Shown in pieces: positions 1-6,200 of a DNA stretch of 8,929 nucleotides. Made by a program: the position numbers and the translations under genes. The stretch is from the NCBI GenBank assembly GCA_020342025.1, contig CP070840.1, positions 4,069,335-4,078,263 of the forward strand, in the 5' to 3' direction. The notes under the pieces were generated by a model. It ran no database searches. It had not been told where the DNA came from and worked only from the letters and a program-made list of their open reading frames with translations. The DNA is from Deltaproteobacteria bacterium. GTDB lineage: Bacteria; Desulfobacterota; DSM-4660; Desulfatiglandales; HGW-15. Every line of letters begins with the position of its first letter. Position 1 is the stretch's first letter.

Positions 1-234
1 GAGGGCAATGATCGGGCCTTGGAATATTGGAATAAGAGCATTAGCGCCTTCCGTCCCCCCAATGTGTTTTCCCTCTGGCTTCATCTCGGGACCTATAAAG
101 TCTCCGTCAGGCAGAGAAACGACATTATCGACGACGGACAGCCAGGCAACTGGAAGACCTTTATCGTGGTATTGGACAAAGAATATGTTGAAACGGCCAA
201 GGGCCCCTTCACCTTCGAAATTGAAGATGACTAA
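1..234 (+). CDS. C-terminal fragment of an unrecognised protein
   Basis: An open frame runs from the first base of the window to a TAA stop at 232-234, giving 77 residues that end in FTFEIEDD. No convincing start codon with a ribosome binding site is present, so the gene most likely begins upstream of the window. A TTG at 19 is the only early start-like codon. The visible tail alternates hydrophobic and polar residues (WLHLGTYKVSV, FIVVLDKEYVE, PFTFEIED), which suggests a beta-rich C-terminal domain. It has no transmembrane segment and no cysteine. I do not recognise the family. It lies 137 bp upstream of the radical SAM gene on the same strand. The gap has no obvious terminator, so a shared transcript is possible but unproven. 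Confidence 0.55.
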   Translation, partial: EGNDRALEYWNKSISAFRPPNVFSLWLHLGTYKVSVRQRNDIIDDGQPGNWKTFIVVLDKEYVETAKGPFTFEIEDD

Positions 235-371
235 CAGGAAACATGCCACCCCCAGGCCAAACGGGGCAGTGATATCCTGCACATACTTCGAGTAAACCAG
301 CCCACCCATACTTATACGCCCTCCAACTTTCATATTGCCAACCCGTTATAGATTTACTACACAGTTCTTAC

Positions 372-2228
372 ATGATGCCTCGGATCGCCCTCATCTCCAC
401 ACCATGGCCCCTATTTAACCGCCCTTCCATTCAACTGGGCACGCTCAAGGCCTTTGTCCGCCAGAGCCTACCCCAAGTCCAGGTGGACGCACACCACATC
501 TATCTGAGTGTGGCGGACCTTTTGGGATACGATCTCTATGACCAGATTTCAGAGAAGACCTGGCTCTCAGAAGCCCCGTACGCGGCCCTCCTCTATCCGG
601 AACAACGGGAAACCATCGCTCGGTTCTGGCGGAGGCACCCATCCCGTCGCGCCCATCTCCAGAAATGGAGTTTCGATGAAATCCTGGACAGACTGGAAGA
701 TGCGTCCCATGGGATACTGAGCAGTATCCATTGGCAGAACTATGATCTGGCGGGCCTATCCATCTGTTTTGGCCAGCTCACAAGCGCCCTCTACTTTATC
801 CATCGAATCAAACAGGCAGCGCCCGCACTCAAGGTGGTTGTGGGCGGGTCGGCCTGTGCAGGGGATTTGGGCCTTAGCCTGCTGGATTTCTTTTCGGAGA
901 TCGATTTTGTGATCAGTGGCGAGGGGGAGTTGCCGTTTGTCCATCTCGTAAGAAGGCTCTCCCATTCAGACGGGAAGAGAAAAACGGATCCCATGCCCGG
1001 CCTTTTTGACCGAAATGATCGCGCAGGCTCTGACACCCAAGAGTTTAGTCAGCTATCGGACTTGGAACGGCTACCCATGCCCGACTATGAGGAATACTTT
1101 TCTCGCCTCAGTGCCTTGGGACCTAAAAAGGTCTTCATCCCCAAGCTCCCTATGGAGATATCTAGAGGGTGCTGGTGGGGTAAGAGTTTTGAGGGTAAGA
1201 CCCACAGGGGTTGTGCCTTCTGTAACCTGAACCTTCAGTGGCAGGGCTATCGGGCCAAGTCTCACGAGAAAGTCGTTTCAGAACTGAATGCCCTCACGGA
1301 TAAGTACCAGACCCTTTCTGTCTCCTTTACGGACAACCTCTTGCCCTCCAGAGACCTGGAGGGATTATTTGAGAAGATTGCAGCGCTTAAGAAAGATCTT
1401 CGTCTGTTTGCCGAGATCAGGGCGACCACATCGCTTAATGACCTGTCGGCCATGGCCGCTGCCGGGATGCGGGAGGTTCAAGTGGGTATTGAGGCCCTGA
1501 GCACGTCCCTGTTGAAAAAGATCCGAAAGGGAACGTCCGCCATCCAGAACCTGGAGATCATGAAAAATTGTGAGTCTCCGGGGCTTCCCCGTTTGAATAG
1601 CAACATCATCCTTGAATTCCCAGGAAGCGATCGGATGGATGTGGAAGAAACCCTCGCCAATCTAGAGTTCGCCCTGCCTTTCAGGCCCCTTAAAGGGATA
1701 TCCTTTTGGTTGGGTTACGGCAGTCCGGTGTGGCAGGATCCAAAATCCTACGGGCTGAAACGGGTCCACAACCACCCACTTTATGCAAAGCTTTTTCCCC
1801 CTGAGATATTCCGGGGGTTGAAGCTCATCATCCAGGGCTACCATGGTGGTCTGAGGCATCAACAACGCCTCTGGCGTCCTGTGAAGAAAAGACTTGACGC
1901 GTGGAAGGTCGCCTATTCTCAACATCATCAGCACCCGGGGAGCGATCCCATCCTCTCTTATCAGGATGGAGGGAACTTCCTGATCATTAGACAGCAACGC
2001 CATGGAGCCGATGATATGACCCATCGCTTGAAAGACACCTCACGAAAGATTTATCTTTTTTGTGAGCAGAACCGTTCCCTATCCCAGATCCTGGAGCGCT
2101 TTCCAGGTTTTGGGGAGGAAAAGGTGCGGCCTTTCCTAAACATGATGGTTGACAAAAGGCTCATGTTCCAAGAAGGGGAGCGTTACCTGAGCTTGGCCGT
2201 GCCCATCAGGGGATACACTTTCAGATAG
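372..2228 (+). CDS. B12-binding radical SAM protein, RiPP-maturation C-methyltransferase type
   Basis: A 618-residue enzyme. Residues about 1-50 and 120-195 resemble the Rossmann-like cobalamin-binding domain of class B radical SAM enzymes (VVVGGS at 156-160, FVISGEGE near 179-186). No DxHxxG cobalamin-ligand motif is seen, as is usual for this class. The radical SAM core starts at SRGCWWG (264-270). Its iron-sulfur cysteines would be C267, C281 and C284, a C-x13-C-x2-C spacing rather than CxxxCxxC. Later motifs QVGIEALSTSLLKKIRKG (370-387), NLEIMK and LEFPG (414-418) match the rSAM_ocin_1 family (TIGR03975), which C-methylates ribosomally made peptides. Residues about 555-612 look like a PqqD-type winged-helix peptide-recognition segment, ending in YLSLAVP as is common in the family. 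The start is one of two adjacent ATGs (372 or 375), with no clear Shine-Dalgarno. Methylation of a peptide is inferred from the family; the substrate is unknown. The next gene, 73 bp downstream, encodes a 59-residue protein. Confidence 0.85.
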   Translation: MMPRIALISTPWPLFNRPSIQLGTLKAFVRQSLPQVQVDAHHIYLSVADLLGYDLYDQISEKTWLSEAPYAALLYPEQRETIARFWRRHPSRRAHLQKWSFDEILDRLEDASHGILSSIHWQNYDLAGLSICFGQLTSALYFIHRIKQAAPALKVVVGGSACAGDLGLSLLDFFSEIDFVISGEGELPFVHLVRRLSHSDGKRKTDPMPGLFDRNDRAGSDTQEFSQLSDLERLPMPDYEEYFSRLSALGPKKVFIPKLPMEISRGCWWGKSFEGKTHRGCAFCNLNLQWQGYRAKSHEKVVSELNALTDKYQTLSVSFTDNLLPSRDLEGLFEKIAALKKDLRLFAEIRATTSLNDLSAMAAAGMREVQVGIEALSTSLLKKIRKGTSAIQNLEIMKNCESPGLPRLNSNIILEFPGSDRMDVEETLANLEFALPFRPLKGISFWLGYGSPVWQDPKSYGLKRVHNHPLYAKLFPPEIFRGLKLIIQGYHGGLRHQQRLWRPVKKRLDAWKVAYSQHHQHPGSDPILSYQDGGNFLIIRQQRHGADDMTHRLKDTSRKIYLFCEQNRSLSQILERFPGFGEEKVRPFLNMMVDKRLMFQEGERYLSLAVPIRGYTFR

Positions 2229-2229
2229 G

Positions 2230-2263
2230 AACCACAGATTTGCAAAAATTCTGTGCAGTGGTT
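2230..2263 (+). other. Inverted repeat between the radical SAM gene and the small ORF
   Basis: Just after the radical SAM stop codon, CACAGA (2233-2238) pairs with TCTGTG (2250-2255) across an A/T-rich loop. AACCAC (2230-2235) can alternatively pair with GTGGTT (2258-2263). The two pairings share bases and so partly compete. There is no T-run after either, so this is not a standard intrinsic terminator. It may slow decay of, or set relative expression between, the upstream enzyme and the small downstream gene. That role is inference. Confidence 0.35.
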
Positions 2264-2301
2264 AGGTTTGTCGTCAAATAAATACTTGTTGGAGGAACGT
2301 G

Positions 2302-2481
2302 ATGGGAGAAGAAAAAACATCACCGAAGAAACCAGATCCCGGTAAATTGGCCGCCTTAAAGGGCCTTCCTATGGAGATCGTGGATTCCTTTTCAAAAGAA
2401 GAATTGCATGCCTTTCTGTATGAGGACGTATGGCCCGACTCTCTTCAAGAAAAACTCAAAGATTATATAGTGGAAGAATAG
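2302..2481 (+). CDS. 59-residue charged protein next to the radical SAM gene (possible RiPP precursor or partner)
   Basis: The ATG at 2302 has a strong ribosome binding site, GGAGG at 2291-2295, six bases upstream. A GTG directly before it is a less likely start. The product is 59 residues, without cysteine, signal peptide or membrane segment. A lysine- and proline-rich N-terminus (EEKTSPKKPDPGK, 3-15) is followed by a predicted helical, acidic region containing EIVDSFSKEELHAFL (25-39), W44 and SLQEKLKDYIVEE (47-59). The SKEELxxFL...DSLQEKLK pattern loosely recalls Nif11-type leader peptides, but it sits at the C-terminus and no separate core follows. The gene is 73 bp downstream of the radical SAM gene on the same strand and is probably co-transcribed. 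It could be the enzyme's peptide substrate, a recognition or scaffold protein, or an unrelated small protein. I do not recognise the family. Confidence 0.6.
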   Translation: MGEEKTSPKKPDPGKLAALKGLPMEIVDSFSKEELHAFLYEDVWPDSLQEKLKDYIVEE

Positions 2482-2495
2482 GACGCGCATGTGGC

Positions 2496-2532
2496 CTTGC
2501 CTCCGGCCCATAGGGCCTACGGCCCGGAGGGA
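2496..2532. repeat. GC-rich palindromic dispersed repeat, copy A
   Basis: CCTCCGG (2500-2506) and CCGGAGG (2524-2530) form a perfect 7-bp inverted repeat. Inside it, GGCCC (2505-2509) can also pair with GGGCC (2513-2517), and GGGCC can instead pair with GGCCC (2521-2525). The element lies between two convergent genes, the small ORF (+) and the nitroreductase (-), where a strong hairpin could help end transcription from both sides. No T-run follows. The 30-bp core at 2503-2532 matches 7169-7198 at 29 of 30 bases, so it is a dispersed repeat rather than a gene-specific terminator. Confidence 0.75.
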
Positions 2533-2557
2533 GAAAAGGGGCGTGCCCTCACATTCG

Positions 2558-3223
2558 TCACTCTACCCATGTCACCACCTCCTCAAGACCCGCCCTCTTC
2601 CTCTCAAAATGGTTGACGGGTGAATCCAGATCTGGATATCCAAGCGCGGTGCCGATCACGATGTTTTCGCTCTCCGGAATAGGCAGCATTTCCCTCAGGA
2701 GTTCCGGATATCTTGAAGAGTTTGCCAACATGCACGTACCAAGTCCCCTTTCTTGGGCCAGGAGACAGATTGTCTGCGTGATAAGCCCCACATCAAGCAT
2801 GGCATATTCAATGGAGAGCCTTTTATCAAGGCAGATAAGAATGAGGCATGGCGCATCAAAAAGATAGAACATATCCGCGTAGTAGCTTTTGCGTGCCTCC
2901 AAATCCTCCCGGCCAATGGATAGGGCCTCCAGTATGCTTTTCCCAACGCCCACATATCTTTTCTTGTGCGAATCAGGCCACATGCCTGGCATGGGGACAT
3001 CTGATGATTGGGCTTCACCTTCAAGGAATTTGTTGCGGTTCGCTTTCTTAAATCTCTCCACGGTTTTCCCTGTGAGCACATAAAACTCCCATGGCTGGGT
3101 ATTCCCCCATGAAGGGGCCCAGAGGGCATCTTCCAGGATTTCACGGATAATTTTTTGTGGCACCTTTTTTTGTTTGAACTTTCGAATACTTCTCCTTCCC
3201 CTTACCGCCGTCCTCACATCCAT
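2558..3223 (-). CDS. Nitroreductase-family FMN oxidoreductase
   Basis: A 221-residue single-domain protein of the usual length for cytoplasmic NAD(P)H- and FMN-dependent nitroreductases. These work as homodimers and reduce nitro groups, quinones or other conjugated acceptors. RRSIRKF (10-16) is the N-terminal FMN-phosphate motif. PSWGNTQPWEF (37-47) is the conserved flavin-side loop, close to the APSxxNxQPW pattern. The C-terminal part has AQERGLGTCML and VIGTALGYPD, typical of the family. The ATG at 3223 is preceded by AAAGGA, a plausible ribosome binding site. The gene converges on the radical SAM and small-ORF pair, with repeat A between them. Some peptide-modifying dehydrogenases (McbC/SagB type) share this fold, but the sequence looks like an ordinary stand-alone nitroreductase. 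The natural substrate cannot be told from sequence. Confidence 0.88.
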   Translation of the reverse strand: MDVRTAVRGRRSIRKFKQKKVPQKIIREILEDALWAPSWGNTQPWEFYVLTGKTVERFKKANRNKFLEGEAQSSDVPMPGMWPDSHKKRYVGVGKSILEALSIGREDLEARKSYYADMFYLFDAPCLILICLDKRLSIEYAMLDVGLITQTICLLAQERGLGTCMLANSSRYPELLREMLPIPESENIVIGTALGYPDLDSPVNHFERKRAGLEEVVTWVE

Positions 3224-3303
3224 AATTTCATCCTTTCGAGAATTTCTGAGACGGATCTAATGTGGTGCCCCAAAATTTCCTTGCACAAATAAGACCTCCT
3301 TAA

Positions 3304-3410
3304 GAGGTCATTGCGAGCCCTTCGAGTTCCTCAGGATAAACTAAGCGAAGCAATCTCAAGAGATTCCTTCGTCGTCCCTAGTCTTTCGGGACTCCTCGGA
3401 ATGCCACTTC
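3304..3410. repeat. Imperfect long palindrome of the GTCATTGCGAG type
   Basis: The outer arms GTCATTGCGAG (3307-3317) and, on the other strand, GGCATTCCGAG match at 9 of 11 bases. The centre AATCTC-AA-GAGATT is a perfect short palindrome, extended by GCGAAGC on the left and GCTTCG-like bases on the right. Such palindromes recur between genes in many environmental bacteria, in my recollection. No protein is encoded. The left arm is interrupted by about 26 bp starting CCCTTCGAG...CTCAGG (from 3318). The right arm holds a small AGTC/GACT hairpin. It sits between the nitroreductase 5' end and the livF 3' end. Possible roles are a non-autonomous mobile element or a transcript-end structure. Confidence 0.65.
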
Positions 3411-3444
3411 AGTGAGTTGGCTTGTAGTTGTAAACCAACTCACT
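3411..3444 (-). terminator. Stem-loop at the 3' end of the liv operon, overlapping the livF stop
   Basis: AGTGAGTTGG (3411-3420) and CCAACTCACT (3435-3444) are a perfect 10-bp inverted repeat around a 14-base loop. The livF TGA stop (3440-3442 on the plus strand) lies inside the arm. No U-tract follows on the minus strand, so it is not a classical Rho-independent terminator. It may protect the 3' end of the mRNA or act with Rho. The fold is seen directly; the termination role is inferred. Confidence 0.5.
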
Positions 3445-4171
3445 CTTCCTCTCCTCCCAGGTAGAGCTTCCTGACCATCGCGTCCTCTTGAAGATTCTCC
3501 GTCTTATCCTCCAGGACGATATTGCCCGTCTGAATCACGTAGCCCCTTACGGCTATCTGGAATGCCATTAAGGCATTCTGCTCCACCAGCATGATGGGGG
3601 TTCCCTCTTCATTGATGCCTTTAATCGTATCAAATATGGTCTCCACCAGGATGGGAGCCAGCCCCATGGAGGGTTCATCAAGGAGCAGGAGTCGTGGACG
3701 GGCCATAAGGGCTCGCCCTATGGCGAGCATCTGCTGCTCACCCCCTGAGAGGGTACCGGCAATCTGCTCCCCCCTCTCTTTAAGCCTGGGAAAGAGGCGA
3801 AAGACCATCTCCCTCTCCTCTCTTATCTCACCAGGCAACTTTCGGGTGAAGGCCCCCATTTCCAGGTTTTCGGTCACCGTCAGCCGGGAGAATATCTTTC
3901 TCCCTTCAGGCACCTGCGATATGCCCTTGCGGACAATAAGATGGGGTGGGAGGTGATCTATCTTTTCGCCTTCAAAGGATATGCCGCCTTGCTTTGCTCT
4001 TAGCAATCCGGAGATCGTGTTGAGTGTGGTGCTTTTGCCCGCACCGTTGCTCCCAATCAGCGTAACGATCTCGCCCTGTTTCACATTCAGAGAGACGCCC
4101 TTGAGGGCGTGGATGTTCCCGTAATAAGTGTGCACACCCTGAACATCCAGTATTTTCAGTGCGTCATTCAT
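3440..4171 (-). CDS. livF: Branched-chain amino acid ABC transporter ATP-binding protein LivF
   Basis: A 243-residue cytoplasmic ATPase, close to the usual LivF length. It powers uptake of leucine, isoleucine and valine (or related compounds) together with LivG under the LivH-LivM channel. Walker A is GSNGAGKST (40-48), the Q-loop is SQVPEGR (85-91), the signature is LSGGEQQ (141-147) and Walker B is LLLLDEP (161-167). The usual switch histidine is replaced by glutamine in LVEQN, which is normal for LivF. TYYGNIHALKGVS near the N-terminus is also typical. It overlaps the livG 3' end by 8 bp, so the two are probably translationally coupled. It is the last gene of the operon and ends in a stem-loop. 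Family assignment is firm; the exact substrate could include urea or short amides, as in related transporters. Confidence 0.93.
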   Translation of the reverse strand: MNDALKILDVQGVHTYYGNIHALKGVSLNVKQGEIVTLIGSNGAGKSTTLNTISGLLRAKQGGISFEGEKIDHLPPHLIVRKGISQVPEGRKIFSRLTVTENLEMGAFTRKLPGEIREEREMVFRLFPRLKERGEQIAGTLSGGEQQMLAIGRALMARPRLLLLDEPSMGLAPILVETIFDTIKGINEEGTPIMLVEQNALMAFQIAVRGYVIQTGNIVLEDKTENLQEDAMVRKLYLGGEEE

Positions 4172-4982
4172 TAGGCTCAGACCTTTTCTTTGCTGCTCTT
4201 TTGCCGATCTCAGCGCCCAGGCGACCCAGATAGGCCTCTATCACCTTGGGATCTTTCCGTACATCAGCGGGAGAGCCTTCAGAGATCTTGATTCCGTAAT
4301 CCAGAACCGTGATCCGATCTGAAATGCCCATGACCACGCGCATATCATGTTCGATGAGGAGGATGGTCAAATTCAGTTCCCTCCTGATCTTCTCAATGAA
4401 TTGCGTCAAGGCCGAAGTTTCCTGAGGATTCATGCCCGCCGTGGGCTCGTCCAATAGGAGCAACTTGGGTTCAGTGGCCAGGGCCCTGGCTATCTCCAGT
4501 CTGCGTTGATCCCCATAAGGGAGGTTCTTGGCAAGCATATCTGTCTTGCCCCCCAGGCCCACAAAGGACAGGAGTTCGTCCCCCTTTCTAAAGGCCTTTT
4601 TCTCCTCTTCAAGGGTCGCTCTGGTTCTGGCTATGGCGCCCCAGACCCCTGCCCTTAAACGGCAATGGTGTCCCACCAGAATATTTTCAAGGGCCGTCAT
4701 ATTGTTGAAGAGCCGAATATTCTGAAAGGTCCTGGAGATGCCCAAGTGGGTGATCACATGGCTCCTGAGCCCTTTTATGCTCTTGTCCATGAAGAGGATA
4801 TCGCCCCCCTCCACAGATTCATACACGCCTGTCAGACAATTAAAAAGAGTGGTTTTCCCAGCGCCGTTTGGACCTATGAGCCCTGCAATCATGCCCTCAT
4901 CAATTTCAAAATCGATATCATTGAGGGCGGCGAGTCCTCCAAACTTTTTATTCAGGCTCTTTGTTTTTAGTACAGTACCCAT
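4164..4982 (-). CDS. livG: Branched-chain amino acid ABC transporter ATP-binding protein LivG
   Basis: A 272-residue ATPase, slightly longer than LivF as usual, pairing with it in the transporter. Walker A is GPNGAGKTT (37-45), the Q-loop is RTFQNIRLF (84-92) and the signature is LPYGDQR (154-160), where P for S is common in LivG. Walker B is LLLLDEP (174-180) and the switch histidine is H212 in IEHDM. TAGMNPQE (181-188) and the closing VIEAYLG are LivG hallmarks. The C-terminus has a basic extension (KRAAKKRSEPNE). The ATG at 4982 lies 56 bp after the livM stop and has no strong Shine-Dalgarno, so its translation may depend on read-through from livM. Its stop overlaps the livF start. Confidence 0.93.
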   Translation of the reverse strand: MGTVLKTKSLNKKFGGLAALNDIDFEIDEGMIAGLIGPNGAGKTTLFNCLTGVYESVEGGDILFMDKSIKGLRSHVITHLGISRTFQNIRLFNNMTALENILVGHHCRLRAGVWGAIARTRATLEEEKKAFRKGDELLSFVGLGGKTDMLAKNLPYGDQRRLEIARALATEPKLLLLDEPTAGMNPQETSALTQFIEKIRRELNLTILLIEHDMRVVMGISDRITVLDYGIKISEGSPADVRKDPKVIEAYLGRLGAEIGKRAAKKRSEPNE

Positions 4983-5038
4983 ACTCGACTGGATGCGTTA
5001 AAGGTTCTCTTCTGCGCGCGCTCTACTTCCACGAGCAC

Positions 5039-6040
5039 TCATGTCTCTCCTTCTCCAAATTCCATCTTTCTCCTGGCCGAGGGAATGAAGCCCGTTGGCC
5101 GGAAGATCATCATGGCCACCAGCAACCCGCCAAAGGCCAACATCCTGTATTGTTGTACCTCTCTCAGCACCTCGGGAAGCCCGATCAAAACCACGGCACC
5201 TATAATCACACCGGGGATACTTCCCATCCCGCCGATGATGATCAGGCAGAGGACGTTGATGGAGACCATCAAGGAAAAATTTTCAGGGAATATGGAGCCC
5301 TGTCGCGACGCAAATATGGCCCCTCCGATCCCGGCAAACGATGCCCCAATGGCAAAAGCGAGGAGCTTGTATTTCAGGATATTGATCCCCATGATGGCCG
5401 CCGCATCCTGATCTTCCCTCATGGCAATCCACGCCCGGCCTATGCGCGAATTGTTCAGCCGATCGGCAATGAACACAGAAATAAGAATTCCGGCCAACAC
5501 CATGTAATACCATCTCGCTGGGCTGTTCACCACGAACTCCCCTATCATGGGGGGATCTATCCTCAACAATCCACGGGGCCCGTTGGTCACCGGGTCCAGA
5601 TTATTGAGGACAATCCGAATAATCTCACCAAACCCCAAGGTCACAATGGCCAAATAATCCCCACGCATGCGGAGGACCGGAATGCCGAGCAGGGTTCCCC
5701 CGATGGCCGCAAAGGCAACGCAGGCAGGCAGCATCACCCAGAAGGGGATGTGGATCCCGAACTGCGGAGAGGCCAGAAGGGCGTATCCATAAGCACCAAT
5801 GGCGTAGAAGGCCACATAACCCAGGTCCAGGAGGCCGGCAAAGCCCACCACCACATTGAGACCAATACCGAGCATCACGTAGATCCCAATGTCTCCCAAG
5901 ATCTGTGTCCAGTAGTTACCCACCAGGGCAGGCAAGAGGGCAACGAAAAGAACAAATGCCGGCACATAGACTTTGAAGGGAACACTTTCTGTAATTGCTC
6001 TCAGCTTGCGCATACGTTTAATCTCACGAAAAAGATTCAT
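5039..6040 (-). CDS. livM: Branched-chain amino acid ABC transporter permease LivM
   Basis: A 333-residue integral membrane protein of the BPD_transp_2 family. It has a basic N-terminus, a first hydrophobic segment at about 23-43 and roughly eight more to residue 313. GLNVVVGFAGLLDLGY (60-75), MRGDYLAIVTLGFGEIIRI (125-143) and FRPTGFIP near the end are family landmarks. GRAWIAMREDQDAAAIMGIN (201-220) is the cytoplasmic EAA-like loop that contacts the ATPases. With LivH it forms the channel in the inner membrane. The ATG at 6040 has only a distant AAGG upstream. The 158-bp gap to livH is filled with 7-bp-period repeats. A long open frame on the opposite strand of this gene is only its shadow. 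Confidence 0.93.
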   Translation of the reverse strand: MNLFREIKRMRKLRAITESVPFKVYVPAFVLFVALLPALVGNYWTQILGDIGIYVMLGIGLNVVVGFAGLLDLGYVAFYAIGAYGYALLASPQFGIHIPFWVMLPACVAFAAIGGTLLGIPVLRMRGDYLAIVTLGFGEIIRIVLNNLDPVTNGPRGLLRIDPPMIGEFVVNSPARWYYMVLAGILISVFIADRLNNSRIGRAWIAMREDQDAAAIMGINILKYKLLAFAIGASFAGIGGAIFASRQGSIFPENFSLMVSINVLCLIIIGGMGSIPGVIIGAVVLIGLPEVLREVQQYRMLAFGGLLVAMMIFRPTGFIPSARRKMEFGEGET

Positions 6041-6062
6041 TCCAATCGGGGTGCCTTAGAAT

Positions 6063-6118
6063 GACAAATTCCCAAGTTCAAAGCTCAAATAAATGCCAAA
6101 ATCCAAATGCACAAAGGA
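6063..6118. repeat. A-rich degenerate 7-bp-period repeat
   Basis: On the plus strand the sequence splits into eight heptads: gacaaat, tcccaag, ttcaaag, ctcaaat, aaatgcc, aaaatcc, aaatgca, caaagga. They vary around a CAAA-containing unit. The block lies just upstream of the livM start in the operon mRNA and directly next to the pyrimidine-rich heptads that follow. It has no coding sense. Reading it as a tandem array is a judgement from spacing, as the units are diverged. Confidence 0.45.
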
Positions 6119-6124
6119 CCTGTT

Positions 6125-6200
6125 CCTCCTTACTCCTTACTCCTCACTTCTTACTCTTACTCTTTGCTCTATGCTCTTTGCTCCATGCACCATGCTTCCT
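6125..6200. repeat. Pyrimidine-rich degenerate 7-bp tandem repeat
   Basis: On the plus strand there are eleven successive units: cctcctt, actcctt, actcctc, acttctt, actctt (one base short), actcttt, gctctat, gctcttt, gctccat, gcaccat, gcttcct. The consensus is RCTCYWT. Units change gradually along the array, as expected from slippage followed by point mutation. The array starts at the livH stop codon (6199-6201) and fills the space towards livM. The operon mRNA would therefore carry a purine-rich (A/G) stretch here. Confidence 0.7.

Noticed and set aside
8..295. A 95-residue plus-strand frame at the left edge
   Set aside because: It overlaps the frame open from base 1 to 234, which has a more protein-like composition. 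This alternative is Ser/Pro/Arg-rich and lacks a ribosome binding site.
1662..2024. A 120-residue open frame on the minus strand within the radical SAM gene
   Set aside because: It lies entirely inside a well-supported gene, has no ribosome binding site and shows no recognisable motif.
2558..3223. The nitroreductase as a third component of the peptide-modification system (McbC/SagB-like dehydrogenase)
   Set aside because: It is convergent rather than co-directional, is separated by a palindromic repeat, and has the motifs and length of an ordinary stand-alone nitroreductase. Nothing in the sequence links it functionally.
4961..6064. A 367-residue open frame on the plus strand opposite livM
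   Set aside because: It is antisense to a clear membrane permease and its translation is rich in His, Gln, Pro and Gly with no domain pattern. It is the low-stop shadow of the livM codons.
6125..6200. The heptad repeat array as a CRISPR array
   Set aside because: Units are 7 bp, contiguous and diverged, with no spacers and no cas genes nearby.
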